A DNA stretch of 11,112 nucleotides. Source: Kiritimatiellia bacterium (GTDB taxonomy: Bacteria > Verrucomicrobiota > Kiritimatiellia > RFP12 > UBA1067). Positions 1 through 8,489 of the stretch are shown one piece after another. A program made the translations under genes and the position numbers. Numbering within the stretch: position 1 is the stretch's first letter; the number at the start of each line of letters is the position of its first letter. The notes beneath the pieces were generated by a model. The model saw only the letters and a program-made list of their open reading frames with translations. It did no database searches and was not told the DNA's origin. The stretch is from positions 1-11,112 of the forward strand of contig JAKSOY010000148.1 of assembly GCA_024405255.1 (NCBI GenBank), in the 5' to 3' direction.

Positions 1-54
1 CCACAAAAAAATGAGCCACTTCCCACGTCTCACCACAAAAAAATGAGCCACTTC
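1..54. repeat. Pair of 22-bp direct repeats at window edge
   Basis: Two identical 22-bp copies lie at 1-22 and 33-54, giving a period of 32 bp. Each begins CCAC, has a run of seven A, and ends TGAGCCACTTC; the 10-bp spacer differs from the flanks. The block starts 10 bases after the stop codon of the GH13 gene and runs to the window edge, so more copies may follow. Short direct repeats near a terminus are known as transposase-binding sites in IS21-family elements, so this may be the inner edge of such an element. That is an inference, because no transposase gene is in view. It does not form a terminator hairpin. Confidence 0.5.
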
Positions 55-64
55 GCCGATAAGT

Positions 65-1435
65 TTAGGGATTGCAAGGGATTTCCTTGATCAGATAGGC
101 GTAGGGAGCGAGCGTGCCGACGAGGTTTCCGCCTTTGGCGGATTTCTTCGTGAGGTTCGCGGCCACGAGGACCTTGCGCGCGCCGAGCGTACGCGTGAAG
201 GCGACAATGCCATTCGCCTCGCCGTCCGTCACCCATTCCATCGTTCCCTCGCTCCAAATCGGGTCCTCATGACGCATCTTCGCGAGCTTGCGGATGAGCG
301 CGAGGCGGCACTGTCCGGCCGGCTGCAGGGCACGCGCCCAGTCGACCGTCTTCGCGGCGCGGGCGGGGTGTTCCACCGGCGCGAAGAACGAGTTAAGCGC
401 ATTGTCTGCGATTTCGTTGCCATTGAAAATGAGCGGCAGCCCACGTCGAAGGAATGTGAGCACAAACGCCGCATTGCCCGCTTCAACGGGAAGGACGCGG
501 TCGAAACGCTTCTCCCAGTCGTCGGTCGCGGTGTCATGGTTGTCAAGGAAGGCGAACATCAGCGCGTCCTTCGGAATCTTCGCCTCGTACGCACGCACGT
601 CCTTCATGCGTTCGACGAGCGACTTGACACTGCCCTTCAGGTATTTGGCATTCGCTTCAGTGGAGACAAGCGTTGAACGAATGCAGAAACTCCACGGCCA
701 GGCGTAGCAGGCGTCAAAAGCCCGCTCAAGCAATTGGGCCTTGGTGCCCTCGTTGATCATCACCAATTCGGGATTGACCTTCTGGCAGATCGTAATCGCC
801 TCAACCCAGAAGTCGATCGGCACCAAGTCGCCGACATCGCAGCGGAAACCGTCGCACCCAAGGCGCATCCAGTGAAGCATCGAGTCGATGAGATACTTGC
901 GTACGGCCTTCGACTCGAAGTTCACATAGGGGAAGTGCCAGTACGTTGTCCTCACCGTGCCATCCGCTTTTTTCTGGAAGGCGTCAGGGAAGCGGTCCTT
1001 CAGCACGTTGTTCGGACCGCAGTGGAGGTAGACGAGATCCATGAAGACCTTCATGCCCAACGCATGCGCACGCGCGGAAAAGGCCCTGAAGTCCTCGTCC
1101 TTCCCGTATTCAGGATCGACGCGATCGTAGTTCGAGATGCGGTAGCTGTTCTTCGGGCTGCCGAAACCGCTTTTGATCTGGCGCGCGCTCCAACCCTTTC
1201 GGTCCATGTCGCAGTCCATCTCGACAAACGGCGAAAGATACACGATGTCCACCCCGGCGGAACGAACGTGGTCGAGCATCTCCGTGGCCGCCTTGAAATT
1301 GCCGTCCCGCGTGAAGTTGCGGAGAACAATCTGATAGACGACGGCCTTCTTGAGATACTCAGGTGTCGGCCGCATCGCGGCTTGAGACAGCGATACTGCA
1401 CCCAAGAGACAGCAGAAGAGTGAAAAAAGTTTCAT
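65..1435 (-). CDS. Secreted GH13 alpha-amylase-family glycoside hydrolase
   Basis: A 456-residue enzyme of the alpha-amylase family (GH13), which hydrolyses or transfers alpha-glucosidic bonds. Residues 1-19 form a signal peptide (MKLF, hydrophobic core, cleavage near LSQA), so it is probably periplasmic. The (beta/alpha)8 barrel motifs are in order: region I DLVYLHC at 133-139; region II GFRCDVGDL at 196-204 with nucleophile D200; region III INEG with acid/base E229; region IV FLDNHD at 296-301 with stabilising D301. A short beta-sandwich probably fills the C-terminus. The catalytic triad is complete, while the canonical Asn of region I is replaced (VYLH). I chose the ATG at 1435 because it begins the signal peptide and follows AAAGGG with 5 bases spacing; an upstream start at 1501 would overlap the fucosidase gene. 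It is the last gene of the operon, 55 bases after the fucosidase. The exact substrate (starch, maltooligosaccharide or another alpha-glucoside) cannot be read from the sequence. Confidence 0.9.
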   Translation of the reverse strand: MKLFSLFCCLLGAVSLSQAAMRPTPEYLKKAVVYQIVLRNFTRDGNFKAATEMLDHVRSAGVDIVYLSPFVEMDCDMDRKGWSARQIKSGFGSPKNSYRISNYDRVDPEYGKDEDFRAFSARAHALGMKVFMDLVYLHCGPNNVLKDRFPDAFQKKADGTVRTTYWHFPYVNFESKAVRKYLIDSMLHWMRLGCDGFRCDVGDLVPIDFWVEAITICQKVNPELVMINEGTKAQLLERAFDACYAWPWSFCIRSTLVSTEANAKYLKGSVKSLVERMKDVRAYEAKIPKDALMFAFLDNHDTATDDWEKRFDRVLPVEAGNAAFVLTFLRRGLPLIFNGNEIADNALNSFFAPVEHPARAAKTVDWARALQPAGQCRLALIRKLAKMRHEDPIWSEGTMEWVTDGEANGIVAFTRTLGARKVLVAANLTKKSAKGGNLVGTLAPYAYLIKEIPCNP

Positions 1436-1490
1436 GACATCCCTTTCTTTCTGAAACACCAATTTTCGTTTTCCAACCAGACCGCAACCA

Positions 1491-2885
1491 CTATTTGCCA
1501 ATCGCGGTCACGCGGTAGGTCCAGGCTGATTCGCAGGGCGCGGCGGCGGGGGCGAGCGCGGGCGGTTTGATCGTGAGCGTGTCGCCTTCGCAACGGAATT
1601 CGACCGGGACGGAACTGCCGACGAGTTCGACCTTCACCGGACCCTTGATGCCGCCCACCGTGAACGGCTTGCCGTCGAGGTTGAAGTCGATCACATAGCG
1701 CGCGGTCTTGCCATCGGTCGTGTAAACCCGCTTCCCGCCACGCAACGTGCCCCGGCGCGACGCGTAGATCGCCTCGCCGTTCACCTCCAGCCACTTGCCG
1801 ATCGCCAGGAGGCGCTCCTGCATGATGACGGGGATCATCCCCTCGGGATCGGGACCGACATCGAGCAGCAGATTGCCGCCGCGCGACACCACCGAAACGA
1901 GCAGCTCCACGCAGGCCGTATTCGAGAGATAGTGTTCCGTCGTCTCGAATTTGTTCAAGCCGAAACTGTAGCCGATGCCGCGGTTTTCCTCCCACGGATG
2001 CTGCGACGCGCTCGCGACGGACTTCTCCTTTTCGGTTCCGTACTCGGTCGTGTAGAAGCCGCCGTGCTTCCCGCGGCACTTTCCCCACCGGTCGTTGACA
2101 GCCACGGTGTCCTTGACGGGCGACTCGTTGAAGAGCCAGGCGAGGAACTGTTCCGACAGGAAATCCCCGTCGGGATAATCCCAGTCGCCATCCGGCCAGA
2201 TAAGATCGGCCTGATAGCGCGTCACGAGATCTTTCATCTGCGGCAGGTTCATCTGGACCGACCACGCGCGAATGGGCATCGGATTTGCCCCGCGCACGGC
2301 GGGAAGCGCCTTCGGATAGAGGGGATTCGCAAATTCGAGGAGCGAATAGTAGAAGCCGCTCTTGAGGCCCGCCTTCTTCATCGCCGTCGTAAATTCAGCG
2401 CAGAGGTCGCGTCCGGGTCCGAGGGCCACCGAATTGTAGTAAGGCGTTTCCGCACTCGGCCAAAGCGCATAGCCGTCGTGGTACTTCGACGTGAGAATCG
2501 TATACTTCGCGCCCGAACGCTTGAACAGCGCCGCCCATTCGTCCGCATTGAAATGCTCGCAGGTGAACGACTTGACGTGATTCGCGTAGGGCATCTTCCC
2601 GTAATGCTTCTCGTTGAACGGCACGAAGTCCTTGTGGTTCGTGAGCAGACGTCCCTGATACCATTCAGCATAGCCGGCATGGCGCTTCGCCTCGCTTGTG
2701 GGCGCGTAGGCGGGAACCGAGTAGAGACCCCAGCAGACGAAGATGCCGAACTTCGCATCCACCCACCATTGCGGGACCGGACGCTGATCAAGCGAGGACC
2801 ACTTCGCCTCGTAGGTTTTCCCTTCGCCGCACGCGGCAAGCGCCAGAAGACACCCCATCGAAACCGAGCAAAGACTCTTTTTCAT
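1491..2885 (-). CDS. GH29 alpha-L-fucosidase, predicted lipoprotein
   Basis: A 464-residue retaining alpha-L-fucosidase (family GH29, EC 3.2.1.51), removing terminal alpha-L-fucose from glycans. The N-terminus is a lipoprotein signal with lipobox LAAC and lipidated Cys19, so the enzyme should be membrane-anchored and face the periplasm or the outside. Family landmarks: WWVDAKFGIF at 40-49, the active-site strand KYHDGYALW at 134-142, the nucleophile motif LIWPDGDW at 228-235 with D232 as likely nucleophile, a WEE...GYSFGLN segment at 298-311 where the family carries its conserved WE..-I..SWGY block, and SRGGNLLLDVGPDPEG at 334-349. A short C-terminal beta-sandwich (about 375-462) follows, with a Pro/Ala-rich stretch near 441-450. 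Its start lies 22 bases after the stop of the giant rhamnosidase gene, preceded by AGGGAG and AAAGAG purine runs. Length and motifs are normal for the family, and I see no sign of decay. Confidence 0.95.
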   Translation of the reverse strand: MKKSLCSVSMGCLLALAACGEGKTYEAKWSSLDQRPVPQWWVDAKFGIFVCWGLYSVPAYAPTSEAKRHAGYAEWYQGRLLTNHKDFVPFNEKHYGKMPYANHVKSFTCEHFNADEWAALFKRSGAKYTILTSKYHDGYALWPSAETPYYNSVALGPGRDLCAEFTTAMKKAGLKSGFYYSLLEFANPLYPKALPAVRGANPMPIRAWSVQMNLPQMKDLVTRYQADLIWPDGDWDYPDGDFLSEQFLAWLFNESPVKDTVAVNDRWGKCRGKHGGFYTTEYGTEKEKSVASASQHPWEENRGIGYSFGLNKFETTEHYLSNTACVELLVSVVSRGGNLLLDVGPDPEGMIPVIMQERLLAIGKWLEVNGEAIYASRRGTLRGGKRVYTTDGKTARYVIDFNLDGKPFTVGGIKGPVKVELVGSSVPVEFRCEGDTLTIKPPALAPAAAPCESAWTYRVTAIGK

Positions 2886-2907
2886 TTCTCTTTTCTCCCT
2901 TCACGAT

Positions 2908-5900
2908 TCACTTTTGACGGCCCATAACCGTGACCGTCTGCGTACAGCCGCTTGCCAACTCGCGACAGACGAGGCGATAGGCACCGGGCGCGTCATCGAT
3001 GTTCGTTTGAACACGCAAACGGCAAACACCACCGGGGGCGCTCGCGTAGCCGACACCGTCCAGCGCGCGGCCCTCGGCCGTCGTCACGCGCACGTCGACG
3101 GGGAGGAGCGCCGCAACGGGTTTCCCGGCTTCATCCAGAACGCGCAGTTCCACCTCGAACGCCGCACCGCACGCAACGGTCTTCGGCGCATTCACCGCGA
3201 GCGACGCGATCTTCTGCGGCGAAAAGAGGAAGAGCCGCCCGTCGTTCGTCTCGTAGGAAACGGGCACCTTCACCGTGCCGTCCGTCGAGCGCGTGAACGC
3301 CACCTCGCCGCCGCGCGAAAGTTCATAGACGGCTTTCACCCGGCGGGCGGGATCCGCGTGTGTCACCTCGCCCGCGAACGGCAGGCCCTTCTCCATTGTC
3401 ATTCCCCACGGCCCCACATAGTCGCCGAACGTGCGCTTGTCGTTGATCGCAAAGACGTAGTCCACATCCTGCCACCGCCGGTTGTAGGTGACGATTTCGC
3501 CACTGGAGCTGTCCGTGGCAGGACGGTAGTGCGGCGCCAAGGCGGCACGCAGATCGTCCGCCTGGCTCAGCATCGTCCGCTTCATCCGCACCGTGCCCGC
3601 ACGGCGCTTGCCGTCGCCCGACTTCGCCGCCTCCATCGCCTCGATGTCTTCCGTCTGGTCGGAAGCCGGCGGCGGACGGAAGCTCACGAGCGGCGCACGC
3701 AGATTGGGCGTGAGCGCCGCAAGCGTCTCCGCATCGCCCACGAGAATCCCGCCCTTTTGCTGGAAGGCCTGAATCTTCGCAATGACATCCGGCGTGAGGA
3801 AGCGGCACTGCGGCGCATAAAGGACCTTCACGCCCTCAAGACCGTCCCGCAGGATCGTCTCCTCGTAGACGACGCGCGGATCAAGCCGGGCGCGTTGGAG
3901 GAACGTCACCGCAGGCGCGCTCCACCCCCACGAAGCAGGACCGCCCATGAAGCAAGTGGTGGCGCTTTCGAGAATCGCAACGGGCGACTCCGCACGCCCG
4001 AGATCGAGCAGCATCGGTCCCAGTCGCGCAACGACGCCCGTGAGAAGCTCCCGCAGCCGCTCCGTCGTTTCAGGATTCGTAAAGCAATACCCCGTCTCGC
4101 TTCCCGTTTCGAAAATCGTTCCCCAGCCATGGTACATGATTCCCTTCACGGGTTTTGCAATCATGGACCACGTCGCCTCCTGAAGCGAATCCGGCGGAAT
4201 GGACGGGAACCCGGCGCGCGGACGCTTAGTCACCCATTGCGGCACGGGCTTCACCACCACGTTCGACGGCGCGATCTGCGCACGATAGCAGATGAGCTGC
4301 GTCATCATCATCACCTGCTGCCCCGGACGCCCCGCCGCCATCGCGAACATCTCCTCGAGCGGACCCGCCACATTCATTGGTTCCGGCACCGCATAGATCC
4401 ATTGGTTCAAATAGTCGACCGCGCCACCTGAACCCCAGCAGGGCGGGCATCGTACGGACGGATCCCAGAAACTGAAGAAGTCCTTATGAACGCCGCCTTC
4501 GCGATATCCCGCCGCCACCGCGCCCGTATAGCGCGGCCACCCGTCGCCATCCCGCCAGAACCAACGATAGTAGGCAAGGATCGGATCGTCCACCGGCACC
4601 ACGCCCTTCGGGAAACGCACCGTGGCGGCCTTCAAATCGAACCGCGTGCCGTTCACCTCAGGCGGTACGTCGCGTCCCGTCTCGGCCTTGTAGCGCAGAT
4701 GCTCCGTATTGAACGAAGGGAACGTATGGTCGCGCAGTTCCGAACACGGCAGCACACCGCCGAACGCAGGATGCGCCCCGAACGCCGCCGCATTCGTGGC
4801 CGCAAGGTCCTTTGCCAGCTTCAGCAGCACGGGCTGTCCGACTTCGAACTGCGGTTTCGAATTCGCCTTGAATCCCGCAAGTCCCGTCCGCGTACGCCGG
4901 TAAAACTGTTCCGGCTCCGCGCCGTCCGGCAACACCACGCCCGCGCTCTTCGCGAGACTCACGCCTACGGCAAGCGAGGAATCGAGTTTGCGGAGGACGA
5001 GCGTTGGATCGTTTCCCTCCGGCAGGATGCGCGAGAAGCCCAGGCCGTAGTCAAGTCCATGCGTAAAACCGAGATCCGCGAGCACCGAAACCGGCGCCGA
5101 GAATCCCCACATGAGCGCCGGCATCCGCCGCGCGGGAGCCGGACCAAGCAAGACGGACAGTTGACGTTCGATCTTGCCCCCGCGGTAGGAAATCTCAACG
5201 CGAAGATCCGTTTTCTTCTCACCGAGACGCGTCTCCACGGGAAGGGATACGCTCCGCTTCTCCCCTGCCGGAATGGCACCCAGAGACGTCGTCAAACGAT
5301 TGACGAGCCGACCGGACGATGTGAACTGACAAGCCGTCACGGTGACTTGCTCCAACGCCGCGTTGGAATGGTTCTCGAGATCGCCCTCGAGGATCGCACC
5401 TTCCTCGCCGCGAACGAACGCCTGGCGTCCTCTCGCCGCAAACGCGATTTTCGGACGTGCCACAGGCGTAATTGCCACGCGCCGGATCGTCCCCTTGAAC
5501 GGCGAATAGTTCGAACCATAACGGTCGCCGATGATCGTGGGGAAGGACGACGGCGCAAAACCGCCCGCGCGTGCGATGAACGTCATCTCGGACGTCTTCT
5601 CCCCGAACCGCCACACGAGACGCCGATTCGCATCGAAGAGGAACGCGAACTTCGCAGGCTTGCCGGGCGCGAGCGTGCAGGTGGGTCCCGCCACGCTGCA
5701 AGTCGTATTCCCAAAACCGGCATAGACGACAGGCGTCCAATCCGTCCCCCGCCGCGTGAGCATCACCTGCAAGCCACGATCCTTCCGCTTCGGCAAGTAG
5801 TTCACATACATGTCGTCGAAAAGAATGCCGCTCTCCACACCATCCACGGCATCCTTCGGCGGGACGAATTCCGCTTCGAAGAGGAACGCTTCCGGGAAGA

Positions 5901-8475
5901 CGAACTTCCGCTTCAGCTGGACGCCGCTCGCGCGCATCAGGTCGCCCGCTGCGACGGAAACGAGACCTTCGCCCTGCGGCACGCGGGCAAAGGTTCGCGG
6001 ACGAACACTCTCAGGCACACCGCGCGTAAAGTCCCAGGCCACCGTGGGACCAATCGCCGGACAATCCGGAAACGTTCCCCCATGTGCGTCCTTTCCATTC
6101 TCTTTCTTGACGAGTTTCCAACCGGCGGGGGCCTTGAAAAACGTCTTGGTGCGGCCGTTGTGCTTCGTCCAGCCGTAGGTGAATTCGCCGTCAGGAACAG
6201 GGAGCGTGGCGGCACAGGATTCGAGCGCGATGCCGGGCGTACGCACCGTCACCGTTTTCGCGCGAGCGTCGATCTTCTCGACACCCAGGACGTTCCTCAC
6301 GTAGAACACCGCCGCATGGCTCGCGAAGCCGTGGTTGCAACTGGCCGCGGGCGTATCGTTCTCCCAGAGGGTTCCCGTGCGGTCCGCCATGTAGGTGAGA
6401 TAGCCCTTCGTCTCGTCGAGGACCTTCTGGTCCAGCCCCGCGCGCGAAAGCAGTTCAAGGCGAAGGTAGTTGCCGATGAAGGCGTTGGAGGGCCAGATCT
6501 GCGGATGCTTGCGTAAGGTCTTGCGATCGGCGGAGAAGCGCGAAGGTCCAAAATCCTCAAGGAGCGTCTTCCACAACGTGGGATGCGTTTCGGGCGTCGC
6601 CGTCTTGAACATGAACGCATAGTACTGGCAGGTTTCCGTGCATTCGCCGGAGAGCTTCAGCGTGCCGTCCTTCTGGCGCACGGCGTTGTCGCAGAACCAG
6701 GTGCCGTTCCAGGACTGCTGACGCACGGTCGCACGCACCTTCTGCGCTTCGGCGGCGAGCTCGGGCATGCCGTAGAGGCGGTCCATGCAATCAAGCACCT
6801 CGGCCCAAGTCATGTTCGAGGGATAGTTCACATGCTGCGTCAGGTGATTCGCACGGCTCCACTCCACGAACACCCACGCCGGCAGTCTTTCGAGGAGACC
6901 GTCCGCATTGCGGAACGTCTTGAGGTAGTTGATGAGCTTCACAAGACGCGGCTTCAGGGCGTCCACAGTCGCGCGGTCGCCGCCACGGGCGAGGTATTCA
7001 TCGAGTTCGAGAACGAACCACATCGACCAGTTGGGAATGAAATTTCCGTTCGGATGGTCGGCGGGATAGCACATCGGGAGCATTCCTTCGGGGATGCCGT
7101 CGAATGTCTTCGGGAGAAGGTAGTTTTGGAGAAAGAGACGCTCAAGATCGGTGCGTCCCGTAAAGAGCACGCTCGAACGCGCCGTGAAGAAACTGTCGCA
7201 AAGCCAGCCCGCGCGTTCACGACTGGGACAATCCGTAAAGACGTCCACTGCGTTTTGCGCGAAGGTCTCGCGCGCGGCCACGAATATCTTGTCGAGCGCG
7301 GGATCCGAACTGCGGAAGGAGGCCCGCTTCGCATCGGGATTCTTGAACCCGCGTACAAACGGCGCCGTCACCGTGGCCGCACCGCCCACCACGCCGACAT
7401 GCAGGTAGCGGAACGAATAGGGTTCAAACGCCTCGAGCGCATAGGTGCCCGGTTCAAGATCCCAGTAAATGCCGTTCGAAACGCTGTAGCGGAGCGGATT
7501 CACCTTACCGTTCTGCAGAATTTCGTCGAAGGTGAACCAGAGACGGCACGCCTTCGTACACTGAACCGTCGCGCCCGGAAAACCCGTCTCCTCAAAGCCG
7601 ACGTCGAAGAGCACGCCGGACTCGCCGAGGCTCCAGCTCTTCGGTGCCGGCCCCACGCACGGCACGCGCGGCGCAATGTCGAGATGCTGCAGTTCGCGCC
7701 ACACGTGCGCTTCGAGTTCGTTCGGACGATACCCCTTGAACTGCGCATTGATGTTTTCGATGCAGCGGTCCCCCCAATAGGTGATTTTCTCCTTGCGATG
7801 GACCGTCGTCGTCGCGAGCGGCTTGAGCGCACGCTGCACCGTGAAGTCGGGAAGCGGCGCGATGCGCGCAACGAGCGGAACGGCTGGCACCATTGCGAGC
7901 GGCAACGCTGTTCCCTTCCCCGCTTTCCACGCCTCGTACGTCGGCGTGAGAGAATAGGCCTCTGCGAAGGCGCGCTGGAAACTGTAGCGCGAGGCCTTCG
8001 TGATGCGCGAAAGGTTGTAGGCCGAAAAAGCCGCACCCGCACCTTCCGCCGCCGAACGCGTACACGCGATCACCTTCTTCCCGAGTACGACCTCGGCCTG
8101 CAGAAAACCGGGCCATTCACAGTGGCTGTACGTATTGCAATTGTAGGCGGAAACTTCAATCGCGAGTTCGTTCTTCCCCGCCCGAACAGCCGCCGCGAGC
8201 GGCCACTCGTCGACACGGAAGAAACCCTTCGCGGCACGTGCAGGTCCGTAGCCCACATGCCGGCCGTTGAGCCAGATGCGATAGACAGTCGAACCCGTCA
8301 CGCGCAAAATCGGCTGTTCCCCCGCCTTCACGTCAAATGCCGCGCGGAACCCCACGAAGTCATTCATCACCGCCGCCCGGTTCGCCGGCCACACAGGCTG
8401 TGCGGACAGAAAAGCCGGTTCCGCAAAAGCGACCAACCCCAACACAGCAATCAGAAGAGCTATTCCCTTTTTCAT
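2908..8475 (-). CDS. Giant two-module glycosidase: GH78 rhamnosidase fused to a second TIM barrel
   Basis: An 1855-residue secreted protein; GH78 enzymes are usually about half this length. Signal peptide about 1-18 (MKKGIALLIA...AFA). N-terminal beta-sandwich about 25-180 with the sugar-binding-like segment RIWLNGRHVGYGPARA (66-81). GH78 (alpha/alpha)6 catalytic part about 380-735: DCPSRERAGWLCD at 415-427 has acidic D415, E420 and D427 with the family's spacing, and GTLWE gives the likely general base E705; a beta domain closes near 789. A LamG/concanavalin-like sandwich spans about 808-1006 and an Ig-like linker about 1010-1112. A divergent beta-galactosidase-like TIM barrel covers about 1118-1490 (candidate acid E1246 in CSELRDH), then a GATase-like trimerisation domain about 1495-1655 and a final Ig-like domain about 1757-1852. 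The rhamnosidase (EC 3.2.1.40) is well supported; activity of the second barrel is inferred. I chose ATG 8475 rather than 8481 or 8520, since AAAGGA sits 7 bases upstream. First gene of the operon. Confidence 0.9.
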   Translation of the reverse strand: MKKGIALLIAVLGLVAFAEPAFLSAQPVWPANRAAVMNDFVGFRAAFDVKAGEQPILRVTGSTVYRIWLNGRHVGYGPARAAKGFFRVDEWPLAAAVRAGKNELAIEVSAYNCNTYSHCEWPGFLQAEVVLGKKVIACTRSAAEGAGAAFSAYNLSRITKASRYSFQRAFAEAYSLTPTYEAWKAGKGTALPLAMVPAVPLVARIAPLPDFTVQRALKPLATTTVHRKEKITYWGDRCIENINAQFKGYRPNELEAHVWRELQHLDIAPRVPCVGPAPKSWSLGESGVLFDVGFEETGFPGATVQCTKACRLWFTFDEILQNGKVNPLRYSVSNGIYWDLEPGTYALEAFEPYSFRYLHVGVVGGAATVTAPFVRGFKNPDAKRASFRSSDPALDKIFVAARETFAQNAVDVFTDCPSRERAGWLCDSFFTARSSVLFTGRTDLERLFLQNYLLPKTFDGIPEGMLPMCYPADHPNGNFIPNWSMWFVLELDEYLARGGDRATVDALKPRLVKLINYLKTFRNADGLLERLPAWVFVEWSRANHLTQHVNYPSNMTWAEVLDCMDRLYGMPELAAEAQKVRATVRQQSWNGTWFCDNAVRQKDGTLKLSGECTETCQYYAFMFKTATPETHPTLWKTLLEDFGPSRFSADRKTLRKHPQIWPSNAFIGNYLRLELLSRAGLDQKVLDETKGYLTYMADRTGTLWENDTPAASCNHGFASHAAVFYVRNVLGVEKIDARAKTVTVRTPGIALESCAATLPVPDGEFTYGWTKHNGRTKTFFKAPAGWKLVKKENGKDAHGGTFPDCPAIGPTVAWDFTRGVPESVRPRTFARVPQGEGLVSVAAGDLMRASGVQLKRKFVFPEAFLFEAEFVPPKDAVDGVESGILFDDMYVNYLPKRKDRGLQVMLTRRGTDWTPVVYAGFGNTTCSVAGPTCTLAPGKPAKFAFLFDANRRLVWRFGEKTSEMTFIARAGGFAPSSFPTIIGDRYGSNYSPFKGTIRRVAITPVARPKIAFAARGRQAFVRGEEGAILEGDLENHSNAALEQVTVTACQFTSSGRLVNRLTTSLGAIPAGEKRSVSLPVETRLGEKKTDLRVEISYRGGKIERQLSVLLGPAPARRMPALMWGFSAPVSVLADLGFTHGLDYGLGFSRILPEGNDPTLVLRKLDSSLAVGVSLAKSAGVVLPDGAEPEQFYRRTRTGLAGFKANSKPQFEVGQPVLLKLAKDLAATNAAAFGAHPAFGGVLPCSELRDHTFPSFNTEHLRYKAETGRDVPPEVNGTRFDLKAATVRFPKGVVPVDDPILAYYRWFWRDGDGWPRYTGAVAAGYREGGVHKDFFSFWDPSVRCPPCWGSGGAVDYLNQWIYAVPEPMNVAGPLEEMFAMAAGRPGQQVMMMTQLICYRAQIAPSNVVVKPVPQWVTKRPRAGFPSIPPDSLQEATWSMIAKPVKGIMYHGWGTIFETGSETGYCFTNPETTERLRELLTGVVARLGPMLLDLGRAESPVAILESATTCFMGGPASWGWSAPAVTFLQRARLDPRVVYEETILRDGLEGVKVLYAPQCRFLTPDVIAKIQAFQQKGGILVGDAETLAALTPNLRAPLVSFRPPPASDQTEDIEAMEAAKSGDGKRRAGTVRMKRTMLSQADDLRAALAPHYRPATDSSSGEIVTYNRRWQDVDYVFAINDKRTFGDYVGPWGMTMEKGLPFAGEVTHADPARRVKAVYELSRGGEVAFTRSTDGTVKVPVSYETNDGRLFLFSPQKIASLAVNAPKTVACGAAFEVELRVLDEAGKPVAALLPVDVRVTTAEGRALDGVGYASAPGGVCRLRVQTNIDDAPGAYRLVCRELASGCTQTVTVMGRQK

Positions 8476-8489
8476 CGTCATTCCTTTCT
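8476..8489 (-). promoter_or_regulatory. Ribosome binding site of the giant hydrolase
   Basis: Read on the minus strand the start region is AGAAAGGAATGACGATG. The AAAGGA core lies 7 bases before the ATG at 8475 but only one base before the ATG at 8481, which decides the start in favour of 8475. The upstream ORF ends immediately before this site (stop codon 8490-8492), so ribosomes finishing that ORF would stop on the binding site. The GH13 gene has a closely similar start context, AAAGGGATGTCATG. Confidence 0.65.

Noticed and set aside
1..54. CRISPR array or rho-independent terminator
   Set aside because: Only two repeat copies with a 10-bp spacer, far too short for CRISPR, and no stem precedes the T-run on the minus strand.
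65..1501. Upstream start at 1501 for the GH13 gene
   Set aside because: It would overlap the fucosidase stop and put 22 polar residues before an evident signal peptide; the ATG at 1435 has a proper ribosome binding site.
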